Shown here one piece after another: positions 1 to 7,951 of a stretch of DNA of 64,000 nucleotides. A model generated the notes under the pieces. It searched no databases, was not told where the DNA came from, and saw only the letters and a list, made by a program, of their open reading frames with translations. The stretch comes from Halanaerobium praevalens DSM 2228. Its GTDB lineage: Bacteria > Bacillota > Halanaerobiia > Halanaerobiales > Halanaerobiaceae. The translations under genes and the position numbers were made by a program. Positions within the stretch are counted from its first letter, which is position 1. Every line of letters starts with the position of its first letter. The DNA lies in assembly GCF_000165465.1 (NCBI RefSeq), contig NC_017455.1, positions 1,860,001 to 1,924,000 on the forward strand. Reading direction: 5' to 3'.

Positions 1-124
1 ATGCTTTACAAAATTCCATAATATTCACACCATGTTGTCCTAAAGCAGGACCTACAGGTGGTGCTGGATTAGCTTGACCTCCAGGAATTTGCAATTTAAT
101 AGTTGTCATAATCTTTTTAGCCAT
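1..124 (-). CDS. rplK: 50S ribosomal protein L11 (N-terminal part, cut by window edge)
   Basis: The reverse strand reads ATG GCT AAA AAG from 124 and gives a protein opening [16 protein letters not shown], with the proline-rich stretch [17 protein letters not shown] typical of ribosomal protein L11. Only about 41 codons are in the window; the rest lies beyond position 1. L11 binds the GTPase-associated region of 23S rRNA and takes part in factor binding and the stringent response. A good ribosome binding site (AGAAAGGGGTG) lies just upstream at about 131-141. It follows nusG, the usual secE-nusG-rplK order, so it is probably cotranscribed with it. Confidence 0.95.
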   Translation of the reverse strand, partial: MAKKIMTTIKLQIPGGQANPAPPVGPALGQHGVNIMEFCKA

Positions 125-180
125 TTAAAACACCCCTTTCTTTTGTCTTTTAAAATTATTATCTATATAAATAAAACAAA

Positions 181-750
181 CTAGTGTTTTTCGAATTGAT
201 CAAACTCTAGTTCAACAGGAGTTTCACGTCCAAACATTGAAACTAAAATTTTAGCTTTACCCTGTTCTGGATGAATTTCTTTAATAACTCCATCAAAATC
301 TTCAAAAGGACCATGTTTTACAGTTACTTGATCCCCAATTTCAAAGTCAACAGAAACTTTTTTAGCTTTTTCACCCATACTACTTAAAATTGCATCAACT
401 TCTTCTTTAGCAACGGGTAAAGGTTTAGTACCTCCACTAACAAAACCAATAACTCCAGGTGTATTTTTGACAACATACCAAGATTTATCGTTCATTTTCA
501 TTTGCAATAAAATATAGCCGGGAAAAATCCTTTTTTTAACAACTTCATCTTTCCCTTTTTTCTTTTCAATCTTTTTTTCAGTTGGAACTAATATTCTAAA
601 AATACTATCTTCCATACCTGTACTGGCTATTCTTTTTTCAAGATTTGCCTTAACTTTTCTTTCATGACTTGAGTATGTATGAACAACATACCAAGGAATA
701 TCATCTTTTCCTTTTTCCATTTCTTGATTAAACTTACTTTCTTCACTCAT
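181..750 (-). CDS. nusG: Transcription termination/antitermination protein NusG
   Basis: This 189-residue protein has the NusG layout: an N-terminal NGN domain (WYVVHTYSSHERKV near residue 20, KKRIFPGYILLQM near 73, TPGVIGFVSG near 97) and a C-terminal KOW domain (GDQVTVKHGPFEDFDGVIKE, about 134-160). NusG binds RNA polymerase and modulates pausing, Rho termination and coupling to the ribosome. The first 17 residues are a charged extension. The gene follows secE and precedes rplK. Its start is unusual: no good ribosome binding site lies right before the ATG, but a strong one sits beyond a small hairpin (separate entry). Spacing to secE is 36 bp. Confidence 0.97.
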   Translation of the reverse strand: MSEESKFNQEMEKGKDDIPWYVVHTYSSHERKVKANLEKRIASTGMEDSIFRILVPTEKKIEKKKGKDEVVKKRIFPGYILLQMKMNDKSWYVVKNTPGVIGFVSGGTKPLPVAKEEVDAILSSMGEKAKKVSVDFEIGDQVTVKHGPFEDFDGVIKEIHPEQGKAKILVSMFGRETPVELEFDQFEKH

Positions 751-756
751 ATTTAA

Positions 757-784
757 GGATTCACTTAAGAATCCTCACCTCCTC
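757..784 (-). promoter_or_regulatory. Distant Shine-Dalgarno plus bridging hairpin before nusG
   Basis: On the minus strand, GAGGAGGTGA (775-784) is followed directly by GGATTC-TTAAGT-GAATCC (757-774), a perfect 6-bp stem with a 6-nt loop, then TTAAAT and the nusG ATG (748-750). Linear spacing from GGAGG to ATG is about 27 nt, too long for normal initiation. Folding out the 18-nt hairpin leaves about 9 nt, which is ideal. The GTG inside the hairpin region meets a stop after two codons, so it is not an alternative start. Confidence 0.6.
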
Positions 785-786
785 AA

Positions 787-990
787 TTAGGAAATTAATG
801 GAGTAATTATATTAGCCAGTGCAAAATCTATGACACCAATAAATGATATTAAAGCAACTACTGTTACAATTACAACTAAAGTATTTGAAGTAATATCTTC
901 TTTATTTGGCCAGTTAACTTTTTTTAATTCAGATTTAACTGATTTAAAAAATTTGGATATTTTACCAAAAAAACCGAGTTCTTTTGCCAT
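787..990 (-). CDS. secE: Preprotein translocase subunit SecE
   Basis: A 67-residue protein with a basic amphipathic N-terminal half (FFGKISKFFKSVKSELKKVNWPNKEDI) and one C-terminal membrane segment (about residues 37-60). The KKVNWP motif before the helix is the SecE signature. SecE clamps the SecY channel in the inner membrane. It is the short, single-span Gram-positive form. The ATG is preceded by GAGGAAGTGA. It sits between rpmG and nusG, the standard order in Firmicutes. Confidence 0.95.
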   Translation of the reverse strand: MAKELGFFGKISKFFKSVKSELKKVNWPNKEDITSNTLVVIVTVVALISFIGVIDFALANIITPLIS

Positions 991-1025
991 CTTTAAATCA
1001 CTTCCTCAGCTAAAGTATTAATAAT

Positions 1026-1175
1026 CTACTTTGTTTCACGATGGAGTGTGTGTTCTTTACAAAACTTACAATATTTTTTTAATTCTAATCTATCACGAGT
1101 ATTTTTTTTATTTTTTTTGGTAGAATAATTGCGGTTTTTGCATTCTGTACATTCAAGTGTAATAATCTCTCTCAC
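1026..1175 (-). CDS. rpmG: 50S ribosomal protein L33
   Basis: A 49-codon gene that begins with GTG at 1175 and ends with TAG at 1026. The product opens [19 protein letters not shown] and ends [10 protein letters not shown]. Two Cys-x2-Cys pairs (CTEC and CKFC) form the zinc ribbon of the zinc-binding type of L33, a small protein of the large ribosomal subunit near the E site. A strong GAGGAGGTGG ribosome binding site with 8-nt spacing supports the GTG start. It lies between tuf and secE. The zinc-dependent form is often replaced by a cysteine-free paralogue under zinc limitation in other Firmicutes; none is visible here. Confidence 0.93.
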   Translation of the reverse strand: MREIITLECTECKNRNYSTKKNKKNTRDRLELKKYCKFCKEHTLHRETK

Positions 1176-1299
1176 CGTAAATCCACCTCCTCAATCAAAC
1201 AGCTACTGCTTGAAAATTATATATTTAAAATCAAATTATTATTTTAGATTGTTAACCTTAATTAATTTACCACATTTCAGAACTAATGTCAATGTTTTT

Positions 1300-1338
1300 T
1301 TAGAAAAAAAGCACGTGCAGTCTGTTCTGCACATGCTT
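1300..1338 (-). terminator. Rho-independent terminator after tuf
   Basis: On the minus strand AAGCATGTGCAG / CTGCACGTGCTT (1309-1338) form a 12-bp stem with one mismatch around a 6-nt loop, followed by a T-rich run. It lies 47 bp past the tuf stop and separates tuf from rpmG-secE-nusG. Confidence 0.9.
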
Positions 1339-1384
1339 ATGGAATTAAATTTAAGTTTTTATAAACTAAAATTTAAAGCTTAAC

Positions 1385-2578
1385 TTACTCAATAATTTCA
1401 GTTACAACTCCAGCTCCTACTGTGTGACCACCTTCACGGATTGCAAAACGTAGTCCTTCTTCCATAGCTATTGGAGTAATTAGTTCTCCTGTCATTTCAA
1501 TGTTATCTCCAGGCATTACCATGTCTACTCCTTCTGGTAATTGAATGTTTCCTGTTACATCTGTTGTACGGAAATAGAACTGTGGTCTATATCCATCAAA
1601 GAATGGAGTATGTCTTCCACCCTCATCTTTACTTAATACATATACTTCAGCATAAAACTTAGTATGTGGAGTAATACTTCCTGGTGCTGCTAGAACTTGA
1701 CCTCTTTCAATGTCTTCTCTTTTTACACCTCTTAATAATGCTCCAATGTTATCTCCTGCTTGTGCTTCATCTAACATCTTACGGAACATTTCTACTCCTG
1801 TTACTACTGTTGTTTCTGTATCTTTAATTCCTACTAATTCTACCTCGTCTTGTGGGTGTAGCACTCCTCTTTCAATTCTTCCTGTTGCTACTGTTCCACG
1901 TCCTGTAATTGAGAATACATCCTCTACAGGCATTAAGAATGGTTTGTCTGTATCTCTTTCTGGCTCTGGAATATAGCTGTCTACATTGTCCATAAGCTCA
2001 ATAATCTTCTTACCCCATTCTCCTTCTGGATCTCCATTTTCTGCAGCTTTAAGAGCTGATCCTACTACTACAGGAATGTCATCTCCAGGGAAATCGTATT
2101 CGTCTAAGAGTTCTCTTACTTCCATTTCTACAAGTTCGATTAACTCTTCATCGTCTACCATATCTGCTTTGTTTAAAAAGACTACGATTGAGGGTACTCC
2201 AACCTGTCTTGCTAATAGAATATGCTCTCTTGTTTGAGGCATTGGTCCATCTGCTGCAGATACTACTAGAATTGCTCCATCCATCTGAGCTGCACCTGTA
2301 ATCATATTCTTTACATAGTCAGCGTGTCCTGGGCAATCTACGTGAGCATAGTGTCTTAATTCTGTTTCATACTCTACGTGAGAGGTTGCGATTGTAATTC
2401 CTCTCTCTTTTTCTTCTGGAGCATTATCAATTGTATCAAATGCTCTTACTTCTGCTCCACCATAGTTTGCTAACACATTTGTGATTGCTGCTGTTAGTGT
2501 TGTTTTACCATGGTCAACATGTCCTATTGTTCCTATGTTAACATGTGGTTTATTTCTCTCAAATTTTTCTTTTGCCAT
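1385..2578 (-). CDS. tuf: Elongation factor Tu
   Basis: A full-length 397-residue EF-Tu. Visible GTPase motifs are GHVDHGKTT (P-loop, near 18), DCPGHADY (G3, near 80) and NKAD (G4, near 135), with the switch I region at RGITI. The C-terminal domains carry the usual [13 protein letters not shown] and the ending [10 protein letters not shown]-Tu delivers aminoacyl-tRNA to the ribosomal A site. The gene stands between sigH and rpmG, apart from rpsL-rpsG-fusA, with a terminator on both sides, so it is probably its own transcription unit. The ribosome binding site is AAGGGGGA. Codon use looks strongly optimised compared with its neighbours. Confidence 0.98.
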   Translation of the reverse strand: MAKEKFERNKPHVNIGTIGHVDHGKTTLTAAITNVLANYGGAEVRAFDTIDNAPEEKERGITIATSHVEYETELRHYAHVDCPGHADYVKNMITGAAQMDGAILVVSAADGPMPQTREHILLARQVGVPSIVVFLNKADMVDDEELIELVEMEVRELLDEYDFPGDDIPVVVGSALKAAENGDPEGEWGKKIIELMDNVDSYIPEPERDTDKPFLMPVEDVFSITGRGTVATGRIERGVLHPQDEVELVGIKDTETTVVTGVEMFRKMLDEAQAGDNIGALLRGVKREDIERGQVLAAPGSITPHTKFYAEVYVLSKDEGGRHTPFFDGYRPQFYFRTTDVTGNIQLPEGVDMVMPGDNIEMTGELITPIAMEEGLRFAIREGGHTVGAGVVTEIIE

Positions 2579-2639
2579 TTTCTTTTCCCCCTTAAAAATT
2601 TAATTGATTTTTTATGTAGCTATTAGAATAAAATTCTCA

Positions 2640-2669
2640 CAAAAAAGAGTTGGCGGTTATTTGCCAACT
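2640..2669 (-). terminator. Rho-independent terminator after sigH
   Basis: AGTTGGC / GCCAACT (2648-2669) with an 8-nt loop, followed on the minus strand by CTTTTTTG. It separates sigH from tuf. Confidence 0.85.
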
Positions 2670-2727
2670 GCTGTCAATTCTAACAGCCATATTTATTTAA
2701 ATTAAAAGTGATTAAAATAATCCATAA

Positions 2728-3387
2728 TTAAATATTATGTTTTTCTAAAAACACTTCTAATTTTCTTTTAACTCTCTGTAAAGCATTATCTACAGATTTT
2801 ACATGCTTACCTAAACTATCAGCAATTTTCTGATATGATTTACCATCTAAGTATTCTTGCAAAACATCAAATTCTAAATCACTTAGCATTGAAGAAATTT
2901 CAGATTCTATTAAATCATAAGTTTCATTACTAATAAATAAAGCTTCTGGATTAGATAATTTACCACCTTTTAAAATATCTAAAAGTGTTCTATCTGATTC
3001 TTCATCATAAATCGGTTTATTTAAAGATATATAAGTATTTAAAGGCTGGTGTTTCTGGCGAGTAGCAGCTTTAATTGCAGTAATGATCTGACGTGTTATA
3101 CATAATTCTGCAAAAGCTCTAAAAGAAGCTAATCTCTCAATTTTATAATCACGCACTGCTTTATAAAGGCCGATCATGCCTTCTTGCACTATATCTTCGC
3201 GATCAGCACCGACTAAAAAATAAGAGCGTGATTTAGCAAGTACAAAATTTTTATAACGTTTAATCAGAGTTTCCTGAGCTTCCATATCCCCTTGATGTAC
3301 CAGCTCGACTAGTTCATCATCGGACATCTGTTGATACTCTTCTAAACTGATATCATCAAAATCAAGTTCATGAGCATTCATCTTCAA
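2728..3387 (-). CDS. sigH: RNA polymerase sigma-H factor (Spo0H family)
   Basis: The 219-residue product has sigma-70 region 2 (LIKRYKNFVLAKSRSYF, then GADREDIVQEGMIGLYKAVRDY) and region 4 with a helix-turn-helix (YQKIADSLGKHVKSVDNALQRVKRKLE). The spacing and the GADREDIVQEGMIGL segment match SigH, which directs early stationary-phase and sporulation genes in Bacillus. I take the TTG at 3387 as the start because AGGGAGGGG lies 7-9 nt upstream; an ATG two codons further in is possible. It follows rlmB, as in other Firmicutes, but has its own promoter. Its role in this organism may not include spore formation, since many Halanaerobiales do not sporulate. Confidence 0.93.
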   Translation of the reverse strand: MKMNAHELDFDDISLEEYQQMSDDELVELVHQGDMEAQETLIKRYKNFVLAKSRSYFLVGADREDIVQEGMIGLYKAVRDYKIERLASFRAFAELCITRQIITAIKAATRQKHQPLNTYISLNKPIYDEESDRTLLDILKGGKLSNPEALFISNETYDLIESEISSMLSDLEFDVLQEYLDGKSYQKIADSLGKHVKSVDNALQRVKRKLEVFLEKHNI

Positions 3388-3419
3388 CCAGAATCCCCTC
3401 CCTTATCCATCACATTACT

Positions 3420-3448
3420 ATTATACTTGCTAAAAAAACTTTCGTCAA
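3420..3448 (-). promoter_or_regulatory. Sigma-A type promoter of sigH
   Basis: The minus strand carries TTGACG (3443-3448), a 17-nt spacer and TATAAT (3420-3425). The -35 overlaps the rlmB stop codon. This is a near-consensus vegetative promoter 33 bp before the sigH start. Confidence 0.8.
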
Positions 3449-4185
3449 GAAATATCTTTTCCACGCTGACGGAAAATTTCATAGATAATAACAGAGGCTG
3501 CTACAGAAGCATTAAGCGAACCTAATTTACCACTCATTGGGATTTTAACTAAAAAATCGCAATTTTCTCGCACTAGTCTTCTCAGTCCACTTCCTTCACT
3601 TCCAATTACTAGGCCAATAGAACCACCAAAATCAGCTTCAAAATGAGTTTGGTCAGCTGCTGCATCAGCACCTGCAATCCAAAAATTAGCTTCTTTAAGA
3701 TCACGAATAGCATAATTAATATTAGAAACTTGAACTAAAGGTAAATGTTCGGCAGCTCCAGCTGCCGCTTTTAAAACAACAGGTGTTATACCTACAGCCC
3801 TTCTTTCTTGATAAACTACTGCATCTGCTCCTGCTGCATAAGCTGTTCTAATTATTGCTCCAAAATTATGTGGATCTTTAATTTCATCGAGAATCACAAC
3901 TAAAGAATCTCCATCTTTTTGAGCTTTAATCTCAATTACATCTTCTAACTGATAGGATTCTAAAGCATCAGCTTCTGCAATTACTCCTTGATGGGCATGT
4001 GATTGAGCACTTTCATTAAGTTTTTGAGAAGAAATTCTACTAATTGGAATATTTTTTTCTGCTGCTAATTCCAAAATATCTTCTATAATTTTAGCAGTTA
4101 TTTCTTCTTGAATAAAAATACGGTGTATTTTCCTTTTTCCTTTTAAGGCTTCATAAACTGGATTTCTTCCTTCAATTTTTGGCAT
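3445..4185 (-). CDS. rlmB: 23S rRNA (guanosine-2'-O-)-methyltransferase RlmB (TrmH/SpoU family)
   Basis: 246 residues with an N-terminal substrate-binding domain (IEGRNPVYEALKGKRKIHRIFI) and a C-terminal SPOUT knot: DEIKDPHNFGAIIRTAYAAGADAV (motif 1), VIGSEGSGL (motif 2) and IPMSGKLGSLNASVAASVIIYE (motif 3). The family methylates G2251 of 23S rRNA in E. coli, in the P-loop. The ATG follows the thyX stop codon directly, so the two are translationally coupled, and the end of thyX supplies the ribosome binding site (AAAGGAATG). The gene yacP, which usually follows it in Bacillus, is absent. Confidence 0.93.
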   Translation of the reverse strand: MPKIEGRNPVYEALKGKRKIHRIFIQEEITAKIIEDILELAAEKNIPISRISSQKLNESAQSHAHQGVIAEADALESYQLEDVIEIKAQKDGDSLVVILDEIKDPHNFGAIIRTAYAAGADAVVYQERRAVGITPVVLKAAAGAAEHLPLVQVSNINYAIRDLKEANFWIAGADAAADQTHFEADFGGSIGLVIGSEGSGLRRLVRENCDFLVKIPMSGKLGSLNASVAASVIIYEIFRQRGKDIS

Positions 4186-4881
4186 TTATTTATCATTCCT
4201 TTTTTTAATCGAATCAATCCGTCCACAGGACATTTCCCCTTCTGGACAATAAGCTTCTGCTTCACAGACTGGGCCAGCTTTTTCAAATAAAACTGGCGCT
4301 ACTTCTTTAACTTGTTTTAACATTTGATTGGCTAAACTTCTAATTTCCCATTGAGCTCTAGTACAACAACGAAGATTGAAAAAATGATAAAGGGAACGAG
4401 CATTAAAAGATACCATCAAATTAGTCTTAACTGTCGGTAGAACAAATCTTGCATCCTCTGCTGGTATATCTTTTGCTAACATTTGATTATACATTTTCCG
4501 TCCTTTTTCCATCCACGCTTTATATTCTGCAACAGCTTTTTTATCTTTAGCAATTTTAGGTGGAATAATATAATCAAAGTTATCTTCTTTTACATAACGT
4601 TGAGATCTCTGACTATAGGACACTCCAACTCTATGCCTTACTAACTGGTGGCTTGCAACTCTACTACAAACTAAATGAAAATAAAAATAGCTATGTTCTA
4701 AAGTAGAGTAATGACCCAATCCAACAACTTTACGCACTAAGTTATTCATATCTTCCTGTGACATTCTAGCTTCTAATTCTTCTGCTCCAGCTTCTGAATA
4801 ACAAAGACGAGCTGCTAAAGCAACATTTTTTTCTGGGTTTTCACTATAATTAATCAATTTTGCTTTAGGTCTTATTTCCAT
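4186..4881 (-). CDS. thyX: Flavin-dependent thymidylate synthase ThyX
   Basis: The product carries the ThyX signature RHRVGVSYSQRSQRY (RHR-x7-S form), followed by RFVLPT and an arginine-rich C-terminal half (RCCTRAQWEIRSLANQML). ThyX methylates dUMP to dTMP using FAD, NADPH and methylene-tetrahydrofolate, and releases tetrahydrofolate, not dihydrofolate. I start at the ATG at 4881 (231 residues, MEIRPKAKLINYSENPEKN), because GAGGAG lies 7 nt upstream and the longer reading would overlap cysS. It sits one base after the cysS stop and abuts rlmB. In many Firmicutes mrnC (mini-RNase III) occupies this slot. Confidence 0.95.
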   Translation of the reverse strand: MEIRPKAKLINYSENPEKNVALAARLCYSEAGAEELEARMSQEDMNNLVRKVVGLGHYSTLEHSYFYFHLVCSRVASHQLVRHRVGVSYSQRSQRYVKEDNFDYIIPPKIAKDKKAVAEYKAWMEKGRKMYNQMLAKDIPAEDARFVLPTVKTNLMVSFNARSLYHFFNLRCCTRAQWEIRSLANQMLKQVKEVAPVLFEKAGPVCEAEAYCPEGEMSCGRIDSIKKRNDK

Positions 4882-4882
4882 T

Positions 4883-6334
4883 TTATTTCTCCTCAACCTT
4901 ATTAATTTCCCATTCAGTTCCATGGGGACTATCTATTACTTCAATCCCTATTTCTTCTAATTGGTCTCTAATTAAATCTGCTTCTTGCCAATTCTTGTTT
5001 TCTCTTGCCTTATTTCTTAATTTTATTAATAAATTTACTAAGGGAGAAACTAATTCACTTTCTGATTCACTAGCTGATTCCAACTTAAATTCAAGTCCTA
5101 AAATTTCTATTAATTCTAAAAATATTTTCTCTGTTTTTGTTAATAAAGCAAAATTCTTTTCATTAAGATCAAATTCTTTACGATTAATATAAGAATTTAT
5201 CTCTCCAGCTAAATCATGAATAACACCAATTGCCTCAGCTGTATTGAAATCATCTTTAAGAGCAGCTATAAATTCTTTTTTCTTAGAAATAATATTCTCA
5301 AAAAATTCTTGCTCTATTTTATTTTCTGCAGCTGAATTTATATCTAAACTCAAAACCTTTGCCAATTGCTTTCTAGTATTTTTTATTCTAGTTAAAGAAG
5401 TTGCTGCTTCTTCTAATTTCTCATAAGAAAAGTCAATTGGACTACGATAATGTCTGGTTAAAAGAAAATAGCGAACTACTTCTGCTGAAAATTCTTTTAA
5501 AACTTCACGGCTAGTAAAAAAGTTACCTTGTGACTTAGACATTTTTTCTCCACTCAAGTTAACAGTTCCATTATGCAGCCAATAATTAACAAATTTTTGA
5601 TCACTATATGCTTCAGATTGAGCTATTTCATTTTCATGATGAGGAAAAATTAAATCAACTCCACCACCATGGATATCAAATGTTGATCCCAATCTCTTCA
5701 TTGACATTGCTGAACACTCAATATGCCAACCAGGCCAACCTTCTCCCCAAGGACTATCCCAGCCAGTTTCACTTTCAACTTTTTTCCAAAGCCCAAAATC
5801 TAGTGGATTTCTTTTTTCCTTATTAACAGCAATTCTAGCTCCAGCTTGCATTTCGTCTAAATTACGTCCAGAAAGTTTTCCATAATCTGCAAAGCTCTCT
5901 ACACTAAAATAAACATTACCATTTACTTCATAAGCATATCCTTTTTCAATCAAAGTTGTTACCATTTCTATAATTTCAGCAACATTTTCACTTACTCTCA
6001 AATACTTATCTGCTGGTTTTACATTAAATTCTCTTAAATCTTCTAAAAAAGCATTTGCATATTTATTAGCTAATGCTGCCGGTTTTAAATCTTCTTCTGC
6101 TGCTCTTTGGACTATTTTTTCATTGATATCAGTAAAATTAGATATATAATCAACTTGATAACCTAAATATTCTAAAAAACGTCTAATAACATCATAATTA
6201 ATAACACTTCTAATATGTCCAATATGAGAATAGTTTTGAACTGTTAACCCACAGACATACATTTTTACCTTATCTTTTTCAACTGGCTTAAATTCCTCTT
6301 TTTCACCAGTCAGAGTATTATAAACTTTTATCAT
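4883..6334 (-). CDS. cysS: Cysteinyl-tRNA synthetase
   Basis: 483 residues, a class I synthetase. Motifs seen are the zinc-ligand CGL at residue 28, HIGHIRS (HIGH, near 36), GGGVDLIFPHHENE with further zinc ligands (near 220), and KMSKS in GEKMSKSQGN (near 265). It charges tRNA-Cys. The C-terminal part holds the DALR-like helical domain. The ribosome binding site is AAGGGG. A promoter overlaps the preceding terminator, and cysS probably heads a cysS-thyX-rlmB transcript. Confidence 0.97.
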   Translation of the reverse strand: MIKVYNTLTGEKEEFKPVEKDKVKMYVCGLTVQNYSHIGHIRSVINYDVIRRFLEYLGYQVDYISNFTDINEKIVQRAAEEDLKPAALANKYANAFLEDLREFNVKPADKYLRVSENVAEIIEMVTTLIEKGYAYEVNGNVYFSVESFADYGKLSGRNLDEMQAGARIAVNKEKRNPLDFGLWKKVESETGWDSPWGEGWPGWHIECSAMSMKRLGSTFDIHGGGVDLIFPHHENEIAQSEAYSDQKFVNYWLHNGTVNLSGEKMSKSQGNFFTSREVLKEFSAEVVRYFLLTRHYRSPIDFSYEKLEEAATSLTRIKNTRKQLAKVLSLDINSAAENKIEQEFFENIISKKKEFIAALKDDFNTAEAIGVIHDLAGEINSYINRKEFDLNEKNFALLTKTEKIFLELIEILGLEFKLESASESESELVSPLVNLLIKLRNKARENKNWQEADLIRDQLEEIGIEVIDSPHGTEWEINKVEEK

Positions 6335-6362
6335 CTTAACACCCCTTACTGAATAATATTAT

Positions 6363-6391
6363 TTTATATCTAACTAAATTATTTATTTCAA
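6363..6391 (-). promoter_or_regulatory. Promoter of cysS
   Basis: On the minus strand TTGAAA (6386-6391), a 17-nt spacer and TATAAA (6363-6368), 29 bp before the cysS start. The -35 begins inside the T-run of the gltX terminator. Confidence 0.65.
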
Positions 6392-6424
6392 AAAAGAGCC
6401 TTCTCCAAGTGAGAAGACTCTTTT
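6389..6424 (-). terminator. Rho-independent terminator after gltX
   Basis: AGAGTCTTCTC / GAGAAGGCTCT (11-bp stem with one G-T pair, loop ACTTG) followed by TTTTTTG on the minus strand. It starts about 12 bp after the gltX stop. Confidence 0.9.
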
Positions 6425-6435
6425 ATTATAGTTCT

Positions 6436-7911
6436 TTAACTGTTTTGAGCTAAATTTAAAGCAGAATCTAATCTATTAGCAGTTTCTTCAGCTCCAAAAA
6501 TTGAAATTACACTAGTCATTTCAGGACCAGAAGTCTTGCCTGTTATAGCAAGTCTTGTTGGATGATAAATTGTTCTACCACCAACATCAAGTTCATTTTT
6601 TAATTCTTTGAAAATTTCTCCAACCGCTGCAGCAGTTAATTCTGAACGAGAAAACATTTTTTCTTTTAGAGTTTCAAAAACTAATTTAACATCTTCTCCT
6701 TTAAATTCTGCAGCAGCCTCAGCTGAATCATTAAATTCAATTTCTGTTAAGAAAAGCTCAGCTTCAGCTGGAATTTGAGCTAAATAATCAAGACCTGTCC
6801 TAGTTTCATCAATCACTTTAGCTAACCATTCTCGATTATTGGCTACATATTCTTCATCAACGAGCTCGGCTTCTAACAAAAATGGAATTGCTAAATCTAC
6901 TATTCGATCTAATTCAGCTGCTCTAATATATTTACCATTCATCCAATTTAGCTTTTCTCGATCAAATACAGCTCCACTTTTATTTACATCTTCAATTGCA
7001 AAACGTTCAATAATCTCACTTTGAGAAAGTATTTCTTCCTCATCACCACTTGACCAACCCAAAAGAGCCATAAAATTAAATAATGCTTCTGGTAAATATC
7101 CCTGTTCTCTAAATTCTCCGATATAAACAGAATCCTTACCTCTTTTTTTAAGCTTAGCTTTATTTTCATCTAAAATCAAAGGTAAATGAGCAAATTTAGG
7201 TAGTTCAAAATCTAAAGCTTCATAAATTAAGATTTGTTTTGGAGTATTAGAAAGATGATCTTCACCTCTAATAACATGTGAAATTTTCATTAGAGCATCA
7301 TCAATAACTACTGCAAAATTATAAGTAGGCATTCCATCTGATTTAAAAATTATAAAATCATCTAAAACAGAAGAATTGAAACTAACATCACCCCTAATTA
7401 AGTCTTGAACAATTATTTCTCTTTCTTTCTCAGGTAATTTAAAGCGTAATACTGGCTTTCTGCCCTCTTTTTCATAAGCCTTTTGCTCAGATTCAGTTAG
7501 ATGTCTACAAGAACCATCATAACGAGGCATCTGATCATTATCGATAGCTTTTTGTCTCATTTGATCAAGCTCATCTTTAGTACAATAACACTTATATGCA
7601 TAGCCTTTTTCTAATAATTTATCGGCATATTCTTGATAAAGATCAATTCTTTCAGTCTGTCGATAAGGACCATAATCTCCACCAATACCAACACCTTCAT
7701 CGGCATCAAGATTTAACCATTCCATTTCTTGAATAATAATTTCTTCAAACTCTTTAGTTGATCTAGCCTGATCTGTATCTTCAATTCTTAAAACGAGTTC
7801 CCCATCTTTTTGTTTTGTCACTAACCAATTAAAAAGCGCTGTTCTCATATTACCAATATGAATTTTCCCAGTCGGACTTGGGGGAAAACGCAATCTTATA
7901 TTATTACTCAT
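6436..7911 (-). CDS. gltX: Glutamyl-tRNA synthetase
   Basis: 491 residues. PPSPTGKIHIGNMRTALFNWL near the N-terminus holds the HIGH-type motif, and KLKKRGKDS (near 250) is the KMSKS equivalent. Cysteines in CYCTKDEL and a downstream Cys-His (GSCRH) resemble the zinc-binding insertion. Class I synthetase charging tRNA-Glu; in most Firmicutes it is non-discriminating and also loads tRNA-Gln for amidation by GatCAB, which I cannot confirm here. The ribosome binding site is AGGAGG with a rather long spacing (about 12 nt). It lies 40 bp after the CBS-HutP gene. Confidence 0.96.
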   Translation of the reverse strand: MSNNIRLRFPPSPTGKIHIGNMRTALFNWLVTKQKDGELVLRIEDTDQARSTKEFEEIIIQEMEWLNLDADEGVGIGGDYGPYRQTERIDLYQEYADKLLEKGYAYKCYCTKDELDQMRQKAIDNDQMPRYDGSCRHLTESEQKAYEKEGRKPVLRFKLPEKEREIIVQDLIRGDVSFNSSVLDDFIIFKSDGMPTYNFAVVIDDALMKISHVIRGEDHLSNTPKQILIYEALDFELPKFAHLPLILDENKAKLKKRGKDSVYIGEFREQGYLPEALFNFMALLGWSSGDEEEILSQSEIIERFAIEDVNKSGAVFDREKLNWMNGKYIRAAELDRIVDLAIPFLLEAELVDEEYVANNREWLAKVIDETRTGLDYLAQIPAEAELFLTEIEFNDSAEAAAEFKGEDVKLVFETLKEKMFSRSELTAAAVGEIFKELKNELDVGGRTIYHPTRLAITGKTSGPEMTSVISIFGAEETANRLDSALNLAQNS

Positions 7912-7951
7912 AACCTTATTATTCCTCCTAAATAAATTTAAAATTTAAAAA

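Noticed and set aside
1129-1383. Plus-strand frame of 84 codons
   Set aside because: It covers part of rpmG and the tuf terminator on the opposite strand; no ribosome binding site or family resemblance.
6984-7169. Short minus-strand frames inside gltX (also 31645-31842 in fhs)
   Set aside because: They are shadows of clear genes in another frame.
6335-7951. T-box leaders for cysS or gltX
   Set aside because: The upstream gaps are under 110 bp and have no T-box motif; lysS also shows none.
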